A stretch of DNA of 64,000 nucleotides from NCBI RefSeq assembly GCF_003432065.1, contig NZ_QWDE01000001.1, positions 124,001-188,000 on the forward strand, written 5' to 3'. Within the stretch, counting starts at the first letter, position 1, and the number at the start of each line of letters is the position of its first letter. A program made the translations under genes and the position numbers. Below are positions 19,276 through 29,089 of the stretch, in pieces. This DNA is from Mucilaginibacter terrenus. GTDB lineage: Bacteria; Bacteroidota; Bacteroidia; Sphingobacteriales; Sphingobacteriaceae. Below the pieces are notes generated by a model. That model searched no databases and was not told the origin of the DNA. It was given only the letters and a program-made list of their open reading frames with translations.

Positions 19276-19869
19276 TTGCCAAAAAAAAGGACTTTGACAA
19301 CTTACCTTCAATTTACAGACGAAGAACTAATAAACCTGCTCAGGAATGATGACCATTATGCGCTTAAAGCCCTTTTCAACCGCTACTACAAAAGCCTGTG
19401 TCATTTCTGTTCGATTTACATCAACGACCTATCGGCAGCTGAAGAAATAGTTGCTGACCTGTTCATGAAAATATGGGACAACCGGTTAGATACAACTATT
19501 CTAAACATTAAAAGCTATTTATTTACCTCCGCCAAGAACCTGTCACTTAACTACAATCAAAAAAAGAAGGCCCCAATATCATCCTTAGAAGATATCCAAC
19601 TTGACCAGAATTTGATAAAAGACGGTAACACTCCGTTGACCATACTATCAGGCAGAGAATCTTACCGGAGTGTATTAGAAGTCATAGAAAAGCTCCCGCC
19701 CAGTCAGCGGCAGGTACTATTAATGAGCCGTATAGATGGTATTGATAAGCGCGAGATTGCTAACGTACTCGGCATAACAGTACGCACTGTGGAGACTACC
19801 CTGTACCAAGCCATTGGCAACCTTCGAAATCTCCTGAAAGATCAGCGTAAGTTTTCTTCGCGTTCTTAA
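19276..19869 (+). CDS. ECF-type RNA polymerase sigma factor (FecI-like)
   Basis: Sigma region 2 is visible in ALKALFNRYYKSLCHFCSIY and EEIVADLFMKIWDNR; region 4 is LPPSQRQVLLMSRIDGIDKREI followed by NVLGITVRTVETTLYQAI. The protein directs RNA polymerase to promoters of its regulon, here most likely the SusC/SusD genes downstream. The ORF start is TTG at 19276; a second TTG at 19294 preceded by AAAAAGGA is an equally good choice if the TAGCTTTG at 19271 is the -7 element. The cognate FecR follows 80 bp later. Confidence 0.92.
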   Translation: MPKKRTLTTYLQFTDEELINLLRNDDHYALKALFNRYYKSLCHFCSIYINDLSAAEEIVADLFMKIWDNRLDTTILNIKSYLFTSAKNLSLNYNQKKKAPISSLEDIQLDQNLIKDGNTPLTILSGRESYRSVLEVIEKLPPSQRQVLLMSRIDGIDKREIANVLGITVRTVETTLYQAIGNLRNLLKDQRKFSSRS

Positions 19870-19948
19870 CAATTCTTTAATGTAAGGTTAATCAACTTAG
19901 CTACGTATAGTAACCGCTTAAATCTGTCTTTACAATCAGAGACAGATA

Positions 19949-20965
19949 ATGGAAGAAACATACCATCTACTTATAACGGCTTATTACGAAAAAACCATCA
20001 GTGATGATGAGTTAACTCTTTTAAAGGAGTGGATAGACGCGAGCGAAGAAAACCTGGTCCAGTTTAGCGAAACCATAGGCATATTGGAAGCATCTCAAGC
20101 GTACTTTGCTAAGCCGTTAAACAATAATCAAGTGTGGGCGAAAGTTGAAGCTCATATTTCAGCTCAACCTGGCATCAAATCAAAAACCTTAAATACAAAA
20201 TGGTATGCGGCTGCCGCTGCTTGCATCTTGCTTTGCGCGTTGGCCTGGAGCGCACGAGGCGTCTTACAACAGTTTAATAAGTCGGAATATGTAACTATAA
20301 CCAATGTGGACGGTAAGCACTCCAAAGTACTTCTTCCTGACCGCTCGACTGTCATTCTTAGCGGTGGCACCATATTGAAATACAACAAAAACTTTGGTGC
20401 GGATGGCCGTAATATCATGTTAGACGGCGAAGCTTTCTTTGATGTGGTTCATCAATCCGGTAAGCCCTTTGTAGTATTTACCGGCGATATAAGCACGGTT
20501 GTACTCGGTACATCTTTCAATGTAAAGGCATACAGTTCTCAAAAGGAAGTTGCCGTTACTGTAAGTTCAGGTAAAGTGGGAGTACTATCTGGTTCAAATC
20601 AGAATAATCATTTAGTACGGTACCTAGTAAGAAACGAGCAGTTGAACATCAACACTCAAACAGGCTTATACACCTTTAACAACGCTGATGCTGGCGCTGT
20701 AAGTGCCTGGGTGAACAATAATCTCTCTTTTTACAACACAAATTTTAGCGACATCGCGGCATCTCTGGAGCATCACTACGGAGTAAAGATATTTTTAACC
20801 GATGCCGAACTCGGCGATATTAAACTAACAGCTAAGCTTAAGAACTTAACAATAAATAGGGCAATGGACGATCTGTGCTCTCTTGCCGGGCTCGGCTACA
20901 CAATAAAGGGCAATCAGGTTTTTGTTTCTCACGGTGATCAAAAAGGAGGGCGATTAATGAGATAG
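19949..20965 (+). CDS. FecR-family anti-sigma factor
   Basis: The cytoplasmic N-terminal helices (LLITAYYEKTISDDELTLL, EWIDASEEN) bind the sigma factor. One membrane helix follows (WYAAAAACILLCALAWSA). The periplasmic FecR domain contains VLLPDRSTVILSGGTIL, DGEAFFDVVH and VVLGTSFNVKAY; a C-terminal domain (ISFYN.. to DDLCSLAGLGYTI) follows. With the FecI-like gene upstream and an STN-containing SusC downstream, it forms a classical transmembrane signalling set. Length 338 is normal. Confidence 0.94.
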   Translation: MEETYHLLITAYYEKTISDDELTLLKEWIDASEENLVQFSETIGILEASQAYFAKPLNNNQVWAKVEAHISAQPGIKSKTLNTKWYAAAAACILLCALAWSARGVLQQFNKSEYVTITNVDGKHSKVLLPDRSTVILSGGTILKYNKNFGADGRNIMLDGEAFFDVVHQSGKPFVVFTGDISTVVLGTSFNVKAYSSQKEVAVTVSSGKVGVLSGSNQNNHLVRYLVRNEQLNINTQTGLYTFNNADAGAVSAWVNNNLSFYNTNFSDIAASLEHHYGVKIFLTDAELGDIKLTAKLKNLTINRAMDDLCSLAGLGYTIKGNQVFVSHGDQKGGRLMR

Positions 20966-20986
20966 CATTACTAATCAGTTACTGAA

Positions 20987-21018
20987 TAAGCCCGGGTTGC
21001 TGGTAACAACCCGAGCTT
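20987..21018 (+). terminator. Hairpin between fecR and susC (second locus)
   Basis: AAGCCCGGGTTG and CAACCCGAGCTT form a 12-bp stem with one mismatch around a short loop. There is no strong T-tract. It sits 22 bp after the fecR stop and 50 bp before susC, the same arrangement as at 846-876. Confidence 0.55.
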
Positions 21019-21067
21019 AAAAGTTCAATTTAAACTCACGTCAAACAAGTATAAATTAAGTAAATAT

Positions 21068-24000
21068 ATGAAAAAGTTATGGTTGCTAAACATGCTGATC
21101 TTCTTACAGATGCCTTTAGGCATCTTACGCGCGGATGCGCAAACACTCAATAACCGCAAGGTTACGTTCGGCGCTCAGGGGGTGTCACTTAAAACTGCTT
21201 TTCAGCAGTTGGAAAAAACAGGTAACATCTCTATCAGCTACAATAATAATATGCTGGACGATACCCGTACGATAACATTACCACGTGCAGAACGTACTGT
21301 ACAGGAAACCTTAAACTTGCTTTTAAGAGGTACAGGCTGCACGTTCAGGCAATCAGGTGAAGGTAACATTCTTATAATTGCCAAAACTCAGGACAAAGGC
21401 CGTATAGAAGGCCGCGTAACCGATGATAAAGGCGAGCCACTCCCGGGAGCATCCGTAAGGATAAATTCTGCGGGGGTATCTACAGCAACCAGGGTTGATG
21501 GTTCCTTTTCACTGATAGTATCTAATGGTACTTACACAGTAGAGGTGAGCTTTTTGTCTTTCCAAACTCAAAAGATAGACAATGTACAGGTAAACTCAAA
21601 TGGCGTCACTCCGCTTAACATAATGCTTAAGCCTGGCGCAAACGGTTTACAGGAAGTTGTTGTAACTGCGCTTGGTATTAAACGCGAAGAGAAGTCTTTA
21701 GGTTATTCGGCAACCAGTGTAAAAGGTGAGCAGCTAACAAATGCTATCTCCAATAACTGGACTGATGCGTTATCGGGCAAGGTTGCGGGTTTAAACCTTG
21801 TTCGCTCTAACAGCGGTCCTGCCGGATCTAACAAAATTATATTACGTGGTGAAAATAACTTAACCGGCGATAACGAAGCATTGATAGTTGTAGATGGTGT
21901 AGTTATTAACCAGGGAAGCGGCCGCCGTACGTCAAACTCAGGCGAATCAGCATACGGTACAAGCAGTGATAATATGCCTGCCGATTACGGTAGCAACCTG
22001 AACGACATCAATCCTGAGGATATAGAAACCGTAACAGTACTTAAAGGCCCCGGTGCGGCAGCGCTCTATGGGCAGCGAGGCGCAAACGGTGCGATCATCA
22101 TAACCACCAAGTCGGGCAGTAAACATAGTGGCTTAGGTGTAACCTTTAACTCTAACACTGCCTTTGAATCCGTTAACCGCTGGCCTGACCTGCAATATGA
22201 GTATGGCCAGGGCACCGCCGGTTCCCGGTACTATTCTTTTGGTGCAGGGCCTGATGGCGCAAGCACAAGCGCAACAAGTTCTGCTTACGGGCCAAAGTTC
22301 GATGGTCAGCAATTTTATCAACTGGACCCGCTCACCCAAAAGCAATCAACAGTAAGAACCCCGTGGGTTCCTTACAAAAATCAAAGCAGGGAGTTCTTCG
22401 AAACCGGTCAAACTTTTACTAATTCAATAAGTGTTGATGGCGGTTCTGATAAAACAAGCGCCCGCTTTTCGGCAACTAACGTTACCAACAAGTGGATCAC
22501 ACCAAATACAGGTTATACACGTAACAGCCTGGCATTGTCCGTAAACTCGAAGATCAACGATAAGTTGACCATAAGTTCTAAGGTTAATTACAATAACAGA
22601 AACAGCGATAACCTTCCGGGTGCTGGTTATGGTAATCAATCGTTAATGTATTGGTATATTTTTTGGCAGCCAAGTGCCGATCTTAATTGGTTAAAGGATT
22701 ACTGGAAGATAGGACAAAAGGACAAAGCTATATTTTACCCGTTTAGTTCTTTTCCTGAAAACCCCTACGCCATATCAAACGAGTTCATCAACAAGTCTAA
22801 CCGCAACTCTGTAACAGGCAATATACAGGCAGAGTACGCCATAACCAAGAGCTTAAGCCTGCAGGTGCGTGCAACGCTGGACATGGGTTATGAGCAAAGG
22901 GCACAGGAAAGGCCTTATGACGCAGGTACCAAATATCCAAAGGGATCTTATCGTACACAAAACATCTACTCGCAGGAAGCGGGTGGCGACTTCTTGCTAA
23001 AGTATAATAAGAAGATAAACCGCGATATAAATATAACAGCTACCGGCGGCGGCAGCATGCTGCGCAACAATTACAACCGCGATGAGGTTCGTGCCGACTC
23101 GTTGGTGTATCCGGGCGTATATTCAATATCTAACAATGCCGGACCGTTAGTCACAGCGCCTTTTAAATCGAGGTACGCGATAAATAGTTTTTACGGGCTA
23201 CTCTCTACTAGTTTTAGAGATTACCTGTATATGGACTTGACCGCCCGCCAAGACTGGGTAAGTACGCTGGCTACGGCAAACCGTACCGATAAAGTAGGTT
23301 TCTTCTATCCGTCGGCAAGTTTAAGCTTTCTTGCTTCAGAAGCATTCAGGTTACCAAAGGCTATCGATTATGCTAAATTCCGCGCATCCATCGCCGGTGT
23401 AGGTAGTGGTACCACTACGCCATACCAAACAACTTTTAACTATGTTACTGCGGGCAGCACTTATGCGGGCGGATTGCAAAATCCAAGAACATTGGCTAAT
23501 CCCGACCTACAACCGCTGCGCACCACAACATTAGAACTTGGTACCGAAATGCGCTTTTTTGGTAACCGCTTAGGGTTTGACTTTGCTGTGTATACCGGAA
23601 ATACTAAAAACCAAATACTTAACCGCACGGTAGATCAGTCATCTGGCTTCGCTCAGGCGGTTATAAACGTGGGCCGTGTGAATAATAAAGGTATAGAGGT
23701 GGCGCTAAACGGGACACCTATACGCAAACCGGGAGGTTTTGATTGGGCAATTACCGGAACCTTTTCTGCCAATAAAAACACCATTCAGGAACTCGCGGAT
23801 AGTGCCGTAGTGTTGCGCACCGGGCCGGTTGGCAACGGGCAAATTGTGGCTAAGGTTGGTGGCAGCATGGGCGACATGTATGGCCGCGGATATTTACGCT
23901 CGCCCGATGGCCAGATCGTTTACGACGCCTCTACAGGCTTTGCAAGGTTGTCTGATCAATTGGTTTACCTCGGTAATACTATGCCTAAGTGGAAGGCGAG

Positions 24001-24520
24001 CATGGGTCACGATTTTAAGTATAAACAGTTTGGTTTGCACGTGTTGTTCGACGGGCAGTTTGGCGGCGTAGCATACTCGCTGTCAAATTACAAACTTGCC
24101 GAACAGGGTAAAACCACCCTCACTTTGCCGGGCAGATATAATGGTATCATAGGAAAAGGGGTTATTCAAAACCCTGATGGTAGTTACCGTCCTAATGATG
24201 TTATCGCATCAGACATAGATGGGTACTACCGCTCTCACTACGGGATAGATAATGCTGAAGGCAACACGTTTTCAACCAACTTTATCAAGTTCCGTGAAGC
24301 GAGATTCGACTACACCCTTAATCCCCGGTTGACAAAAAAGCTTGGCTTAAGACGTGCTACTGTCGGCGTTTATGGCCGCGACCTTTACATCTGGTCCAAA
24401 TGGCCAATTTTTGATCCGGAATTTGGTACGCTGTCGGGCAGCGATATTGTACAAGGCTTCGAGATCGCTCAGTTCCCATCTACCCGAACATTCGGTTTTA
24501 ACCTGGTTGTTGGTATTTAA
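21068..24520 (+). CDS. SusC/RagA-family TonB-linked outer membrane transporter
   Basis: The signal peptide (MLIFLQMPLGILRADAQ) is followed by an STN domain (VSLKTAFQQLEKTGNISISY), a CNA-B-like carboxypeptidase repeat (GRVTDDKGEPLPGASVRI), the TonB-dependent plug (VTALGIKREEKSLGYS, then VVDGVVINQG and GPGAAALYGQRGANGAIIIT), and the barrel. The plug segment EEKSLGYSATSV is typical of a distinct SusC subgroup. It is under apparent control of the sigma/FecR pair just upstream. Substrate unknown; neighbours suggest a phosphorylated compound. Confidence 0.95.
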   Translation: MKKLWLLNMLIFLQMPLGILRADAQTLNNRKVTFGAQGVSLKTAFQQLEKTGNISISYNNNMLDDTRTITLPRAERTVQETLNLLLRGTGCTFRQSGEGNILIIAKTQDKGRIEGRVTDDKGEPLPGASVRINSAGVSTATRVDGSFSLIVSNGTYTVEVSFLSFQTQKIDNVQVNSNGVTPLNIMLKPGANGLQEVVVTALGIKREEKSLGYSATSVKGEQLTNAISNNWTDALSGKVAGLNLVRSNSGPAGSNKIILRGENNLTGDNEALIVVDGVVINQGSGRRTSNSGESAYGTSSDNMPADYGSNLNDINPEDIETVTVLKGPGAAALYGQRGANGAIIITTKSGSKHSGLGVTFNSNTAFESVNRWPDLQYEYGQGTAGSRYYSFGAGPDGASTSATSSAYGPKFDGQQFYQLDPLTQKQSTVRTPWVPYKNQSREFFETGQTFTNSISVDGGSDKTSARFSATNVTNKWITPNTGYTRNSLALSVNSKINDKLTISSKVNYNNRNSDNLPGAGYGNQSLMYWYIFWQPSADLNWLKDYWKIGQKDKAIFYPFSSFPENPYAISNEFINKSNRNSVTGNIQAEYAITKSLSLQVRATLDMGYEQRAQERPYDAGTKYPKGSYRTQNIYSQEAGGDFLLKYNKKINRDINITATGGGSMLRNNYNRDEVRADSLVYPGVYSISNNAGPLVTAPFKSRYAINSFYGLLSTSFRDYLYMDLTARQDWVSTLATANRTDKVGFFYPSASLSFLASEAFRLPKAIDYAKFRASIAGVGSGTTTPYQTTFNYVTAGSTYAGGLQNPRTLANPDLQPLRTTTLELGTEMRFFGNRLGFDFAVYTGNTKNQILNRTVDQSSGFAQAVINVGRVNNKGIEVALNGTPIRKPGGFDWAITGTFSANKNTIQELADSAVVLRTGPVGNGQIVAKVGGSMGDMYGRGYLRSPDGQIVYDASTGFARLSDQLVYLGNTMPKWKASMGHDFKYKQFGLHVLFDGQFGGVAYSLSNYKLAEQGKTTLTLPGRYNGIIGKGVIQNPDGSYRPNDVIASDIDGYYRSHYGIDNAEGNTFSTNFIKFREARFDYTLNPRLTKKLGLRRATVGVYGRDLYIWSKWPIFDPEFGTLSGSDIVQGFEIAQFPSTRTFGFNLVVGI

Positions 24521-24530
24521 TAATGATCAA

Positions 24531-26024
24531 ATGAAAAAGACATTCACAATAATAGCAATGGCATTGTTATGCATCGTAGCAATATCATCATGTAAAAAGG
24601 ACTTTGTTGACATTAACACCGATCCTAACGGAACTCCTAACGCATTACCGCAGCAACTGCTTGCGCCGGCGTTGGTGAATACCGTTTCTATCAATATGCT
24701 GCGCAGCCGAAATTTTAACAATGAGCTGATGCAGGTTACAGTAGATCCGGGCGACGCAGAGGGTAAGGTTTTCAGGTATGATATCAGGCGCTCATTTGCA
24801 GATAATACCTGGAACGGCTGGTACACGCAGCTTACCAACTTTAAGGATATGTATACAGTAGCAAGCCAGGAGCTTACCTACAATAAAACGTATATGGGCA
24901 TATCCCTCATTTGTCAGTCGTGGTTGTACTCGCTGCTCACGGATACTTATGGTGATGTACCTTACTTTGATTCAAATAAAGGTAAGGATGGTAATTTCAC
25001 CCCGAAATTTGATAAGCAAAAAGACATTTACCTGGATATCTTCAAGAAGCTGGAATCGGCAGATACCTTATTGAGCGCTGCTGCTAATGTTAGCGGCGGA
25101 AGCGACCCGGTATTTAATGGTAATGCGCTTAAGTGGCGTAAGTTTGGTAACAGCCTTTACCTGCGTTTGCTCATGAGGCTTTCAGGTAAAGCTGATGTTT
25201 CTGCTGCTTGTATTGCCAAAATTAAAGAGATTGTAGACACCAATCCTACAGCTTACCCAATTATGACGAGCAATGATGATGCAGCAATACTACGCTGGAC
25301 AGGAGTGGGGGCGCTTACATCTCCATTTATAGGTGGTGTGCGCGAGCAAGACTGGCGTGCACTGGCCATTTCATCTTTCTTTATTGATAACCTTAACCGC
25401 TGGGCAGATCCACGGCTAACAACCAATCGTTGGGGGATAGCCGCTTATCAAGGTAGTTATGCAGGAATACCGAGCGGGTACGCACCGGGGGAAGGGCAGG
25501 CAACAAAGTCGTACTTTTTATCAACCACATCCACTACTACTGGTACACTCATGAATGATCCTCTAATTGGCAACATCATGAACTATTCGGAGTTGCAGTT
25601 CATCCTTGCAGAAGCAGCAGCAAAAGGTTGGGTCAGCGGAGATGCCAAAACCTACTATAACAATGGCGTTCTAACTGGAATAACTCTTTGGGTTCCGTTG
25701 TTTAATACCTCCATTGACACCTATTTAGCAGGCGGGGACATTGCTTGGGATAACTCAGCTTCGTTGGATGAAAAGATGGAGACTATTCATCTCCAAAAGT
25801 ACTACTCTATGTTCTATACAGATTTTGAGCAGTGGTTTGAATATCGCCGCACCGGGCATCCCATTTTACCTAAAGGGAATGGGTTGCGTAATAACGGTGT
25901 GATGCCCGCCCGCCTGCCATACCCCGTGTACGTACAATCGGCCAACCCGGATAACTACAAGACCGCTGTTGCCGCACAAGGGCCGGATGAGATAAGCACC
26001 CAGGTTTGGTGGCAGAAACCATAA
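24531..26024 (+). CDS. SusD/RagB-like surface lipoprotein (SusD-like_2 type)
   Basis: The start ATG is 11 bp after the susC stop; an in-frame upstream ATG lies inside susC and is unlikely. The lipoprotein signal ends at ISSC, followed by KKDFVDINTDPNGTPNALPQ, the hallmark start of the SusD/RagB group 2. Helical repeats and TDTYGDVPYFD follow; the C-terminal part has LAEAAAKGW and FYTDFEQWFEYRRTGHP. It would bind substrate and form the lid of the SusC channel. Length about 497. Confidence 0.95.
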   Translation: MKKTFTIIAMALLCIVAISSCKKDFVDINTDPNGTPNALPQQLLAPALVNTVSINMLRSRNFNNELMQVTVDPGDAEGKVFRYDIRRSFADNTWNGWYTQLTNFKDMYTVASQELTYNKTYMGISLICQSWLYSLLTDTYGDVPYFDSNKGKDGNFTPKFDKQKDIYLDIFKKLESADTLLSAAANVSGGSDPVFNGNALKWRKFGNSLYLRLLMRLSGKADVSAACIAKIKEIVDTNPTAYPIMTSNDDAAILRWTGVGALTSPFIGGVREQDWRALAISSFFIDNLNRWADPRLTTNRWGIAAYQGSYAGIPSGYAPGEGQATKSYFLSTTSTTTGTLMNDPLIGNIMNYSELQFILAEAAAKGWVSGDAKTYYNNGVLTGITLWVPLFNTSIDTYLAGGDIAWDNSASLDEKMETIHLQKYYSMFYTDFEQWFEYRRTGHPILPKGNGLRNNGVMPARLPYPVYVQSANPDNYKTAVAAQGPDEISTQVWWQKP

Positions 26025-26053
26025 TGTTCAGTTAAAACTCAGACATCAAAACA

Positions 26054-27556
26054 ATGAAAAAGATATATTTATTGCTAACGCTCTTTACAGTAACAGTACT
26101 TGCCGCCTGTAAAAAGAATAACTATGCGGAAGGCACCCTAAGCCCAATCATAGCAGTTGTGGACCTTAAAGATATTTATAAAGGGGCAGATGTAACCTTA
26201 TCTGCCGATAAACTAAGCGGAGCTAAAGAGATAGTGGGCGTGGTAATATCCGACGCTGCGTCTGGCAATACGCCCGCAGGTGTATTAGTGGTACAAAACA
26301 ACCGCCGTAACGCCCTGCGCGGTATTGCTGTTGCTGTTGGCAATACGGCCACCAAGTACGTTCCCGGTGATTCGGTAATCATCCAAGTAGAAGGTGCAAC
26401 CTTAACCAGGGTAAACGGAAGTATGCGCATTACGGGGATCACTGAAACGGCAATTACCAAAGTAGCTTCGGGTAAAGCGTTAAAGGTACAATCAGTTCCA
26501 TCGGGTATGCTCATTGCATCGCCGGACGTTTACGAAAACACGCTCGTGACCATCAGTAAAGCGGTAACTACTCCCGAGCCTAAAACCGGTGAAAGCTTAG
26601 CTGGGGACAAGCAAATAAATGATGGATTTGGTATTATAACCCTGCACACAGAAGCTACTGCCAAGTATGCTGCCAATGAGTTGCCATTTAGCGCCAACTT
26701 TACGGGCATTCCGGTAATTGCATCTACGGGTACAGATACAAAAGTACAGTTGTGGCCACGTACTGCAGAAGACATTTTTGCCCTTGCAGCTACCAGGCCT
26801 ACGCCGATTGTGATCACCGGCTACCTTACCGATCCTACAGGAACAGACGCGAATTATGAGTATATCCAGCTGAAAGCAACAAAGGATATCGATTTCTCGG
26901 TGACAAGCTACTCACTTATTACATGTAATAATGCAGGCACGCTTCCGCCATCTCCTGATGGTTGGGCGCAGGGCGGCGCGCGTACTTATAAGTTTAATCT
27001 TACCTCGGGAAAGGTGACTAAAGGACAATTCTTTTATGTCGGTGGTAACAAGAACATATACGGCGCAGGTTCTACAGATATTAGCAGTGCTACATGGATC
27101 AATAGCACACAATATGCAACAGTGCCCGGTGCAGACGGGATAGGTAACATAACCGGCAACCTGCTTGCAAACAGCGGTAACGTAGCTGGTATAGCGGTGT
27201 TTGAAGGCACAGCTATTACCGCAGCTAACGCCCCAGTAGACGTAATCATGTACGGTGGTAACGGCGCAGTATACCTGGCCGGCCCGCCGGAGATAGGATA
27301 CCGCATTACCAATACCGATTATTACAGCACCATAAACTCGCTTACCCGTCAAACGCAGTCCTTCTATGGTGGAGGTACCAACACATCTAAACTGGGCTTG
27401 CCTGCTACAAGTAACTTTACAAAACTTGGAGGTGTGTACGACGCACTTACCGGCCGCTGGACTACTGGCCGTACAGTAACAAGCATTCCGCTAACGCTCA
27501 CAACACCGCTTAGTACTATCGAAAGCGGCACAGGCTTTACAACTATTCAAAACTAA
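26054..27556 (+). CDS. DUF5689-containing surface lipoprotein
   Basis: The N-terminal lipobox is VLAAC (cysteine about residue 19). The first 220 residues (GVVISDAASGNTPAGVLVVQ, ITGITETAIT and the DGFGIITLHTE strand) match DUF5689, an OB-like beta domain often attached to SusCD loci. The second half (about 250-500) is rich in Gly, Ser, Thr and Asn with a beta-sandwich look (YFYVGGNKNIYGAG), resembling LTD-like regions. It probably lies on the cell surface with SusCD. Precise substrate is unknown. It begins 29 bp after susD. Confidence 0.8.
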   Translation: MKKIYLLLTLFTVTVLAACKKNNYAEGTLSPIIAVVDLKDIYKGADVTLSADKLSGAKEIVGVVISDAASGNTPAGVLVVQNNRRNALRGIAVAVGNTATKYVPGDSVIIQVEGATLTRVNGSMRITGITETAITKVASGKALKVQSVPSGMLIASPDVYENTLVTISKAVTTPEPKTGESLAGDKQINDGFGIITLHTEATAKYAANELPFSANFTGIPVIASTGTDTKVQLWPRTAEDIFALAATRPTPIVITGYLTDPTGTDANYEYIQLKATKDIDFSVTSYSLITCNNAGTLPPSPDGWAQGGARTYKFNLTSGKVTKGQFFYVGGNKNIYGAGSTDISSATWINSTQYATVPGADGIGNITGNLLANSGNVAGIAVFEGTAITAANAPVDVIMYGGNGAVYLAGPPEIGYRITNTDYYSTINSLTRQTQSFYGGGTNTSKLGLPATSNFTKLGGVYDALTGRWTTGRTVTSIPLTLTTPLSTIESGTGFTTIQN

Positions 27557-27558
27557 AT

Positions 27559-27584
27559 AGTGCCGGCGTTTTCCGCCGGCACTT
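27559..27584 (+). terminator. Hairpin between DUF5689 gene and phosphoesterase gene
   Basis: AGTGCCGGCG and CGCCGGCACT flank a TTTTC loop, a very stable 10-bp stem directly after the stop codon. No T-tract follows, so it may only partly terminate or may stabilise the upstream message. Confidence 0.55.
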
Positions 27585-27602
27585 AAAAGATATACTCATT
27601 TA

Positions 27603-29009
27603 ATGAACAGAAGAAGTTTTATACAAAGTGTTGCCATACTTACTGGTGGCGCATTCATAGCATTAAACAACCAGGCTTTTGCTGATGCCAACGACAAAGT
27701 TAAGGGAAGGGTAACAAACGGTAAAAACGGCGTGAAAGGTGTAGTTATGTCTGATGGTTATAGTGTAGTATCCACTGATGCAGATGGGTATTACGAAATA
27801 ACACCGAACACCAGAGCCAAGAGTATATTTATGAGTACCCCGGCGGGTTATGCCTTTAAAACAGATTACAGTCTGGCTAAGCAATACGAGAAATTAGATA
27901 GCGGACATTTTGATTTTAAACTCGAACAGTTGAGAAAGAATGATAACAATCATCATTTTATAATCTGGGCCGACCCGCAGGTCAAAAACAAAAAAGATGT
28001 AGCGCAGATGATGGAAACATCAGTACCGGACACCAATCGTACTATCCGCGCATTAGGGAAAGATGCACTGGTGCATGGTATCTGTGTGGGCGATTTGGTT
28101 TGGGATAATCACGAGCTATTTGCCGACTACAATGCCGCAGTAGAACAAATGGGAATCCCGTTCTTTCAGGTGCTTGGTAACCATGACATGGATTACCGAC
28201 AGGGTGGTGATGAAACATCTGACGTTACGTTCAAGCAAAATTATGGCCCAACCTATTATTCTTTCAACAGGGGTAAGGCACATTATGTGGTATTGGATGA
28301 CGTACGTTACCTTGGCACCGAGCGCAACTATGATGGTTATATTACGGAGGAGCAGCTCGCATGGCTTAAGCAAGACCTACAGTATGTTCAAAAAGATAAT
28401 TTGCTCATCATCAACCTGCACATCCCGGTGTTCAACCAGGTAAAGAATAATAAAGATTTCTATGCAGTGCTGGATGGTTTTAAAAATGTACACATCATGT
28501 CGGGCCACACACATTACCACGCCAATAATGTCGCCGGCAACATATACGAGCATAACCACGGCACTGTTTGCGGTGCCTGGTGGACCGGGCCTATATGTTG
28601 TGACGGTACCCCAAGGGGCTATGGCGTTTACGAGGTGAACGGTACCGAACTTAAATGGTACTACAAATCTACCGGCTTACCTGCCGAGCACCAGATCAGC
28701 CTTTATGTAAATAAGCTTACAGATCAAACACGCCTGATAGCTAACATTTGGAATTACGACCCAAAGTGGAAGGTCGAGTACTTTTTAGACGGTCAGTCAA
28801 AAGGTGAACTAGGAAAAGAGATCGGCTACGATCCATTATCCGTGACCCTATACAAGGGGGAAGATATGCCCGTCAGCAGGCACTTTGTAGAGCCCGTACA
28901 AACCGACCATCTTTTTGTAGCTCATTTCGCACCTTCCGTAAAGAAGATAAAAGTAGTAGCCACAGATCGGTTCGGGAAAACTTATTCTAGCGAAATGGAA
29001 GTTAACTAA
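27603..29009 (+). CDS. Exported calcineurin-like phosphoesterase
   Basis: The N-terminus RRSFIQSVAILTGGAFIA looks like a twin-arginine signal. A CNA-B/carboxypeptidase-like beta domain follows (GRVTNGKNGVKGVVMSDG, about 34-110). The catalytic domain has the dimetal motifs WADPQ (Asp124, with Gln in place of the usual His), GDLVWDN (163-169), GNHD (192-195), LHIPV and SGHTHYHAN. The C-terminal domain matches the calcineurin-like phosphoesterase C-terminal type. It would hydrolyse phosphomono- or diesters in the periplasm or at the surface. As the last gene of the sigma-FecR-SusCD unit it points to uptake of a phosphorylated substrate. Confidence 0.9.
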   Translation: MNRRSFIQSVAILTGGAFIALNNQAFADANDKVKGRVTNGKNGVKGVVMSDGYSVVSTDADGYYEITPNTRAKSIFMSTPAGYAFKTDYSLAKQYEKLDSGHFDFKLEQLRKNDNNHHFIIWADPQVKNKKDVAQMMETSVPDTNRTIRALGKDALVHGICVGDLVWDNHELFADYNAAVEQMGIPFFQVLGNHDMDYRQGGDETSDVTFKQNYGPTYYSFNRGKAHYVVLDDVRYLGTERNYDGYITEEQLAWLKQDLQYVQKDNLLIINLHIPVFNQVKNNKDFYAVLDGFKNVHIMSGHTHYHANNVAGNIYEHNHGTVCGAWWTGPICCDGTPRGYGVYEVNGTELKWYYKSTGLPAEHQISLYVNKLTDQTRLIANIWNYDPKWKVEYFLDGQSKGELGKEIGYDPLSVTLYKGEDMPVSRHFVEPVQTDHLFVAHFAPSVKKIKVVATDRFGKTYSSEMEVN

Positions 29010-29049
29010 GCTGCCGGCTATGTTAACAGCGCAACTCTAACAATATATG

Positions 29050-29089
29050 ATAAAGAAGCCATTGGAGTAGTTAACAATGGCTTCTTTAT
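29050..29089 (+). terminator. Rho-independent terminator after the phosphoesterase
   Basis: ATAAAGAAGCCATTG and CAATGGCTTCTTTAT form a perfect 15-bp stem with a 10-nt loop, ending in a T-rich run. It closes the second SusCD operon. Confidence 0.9.
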
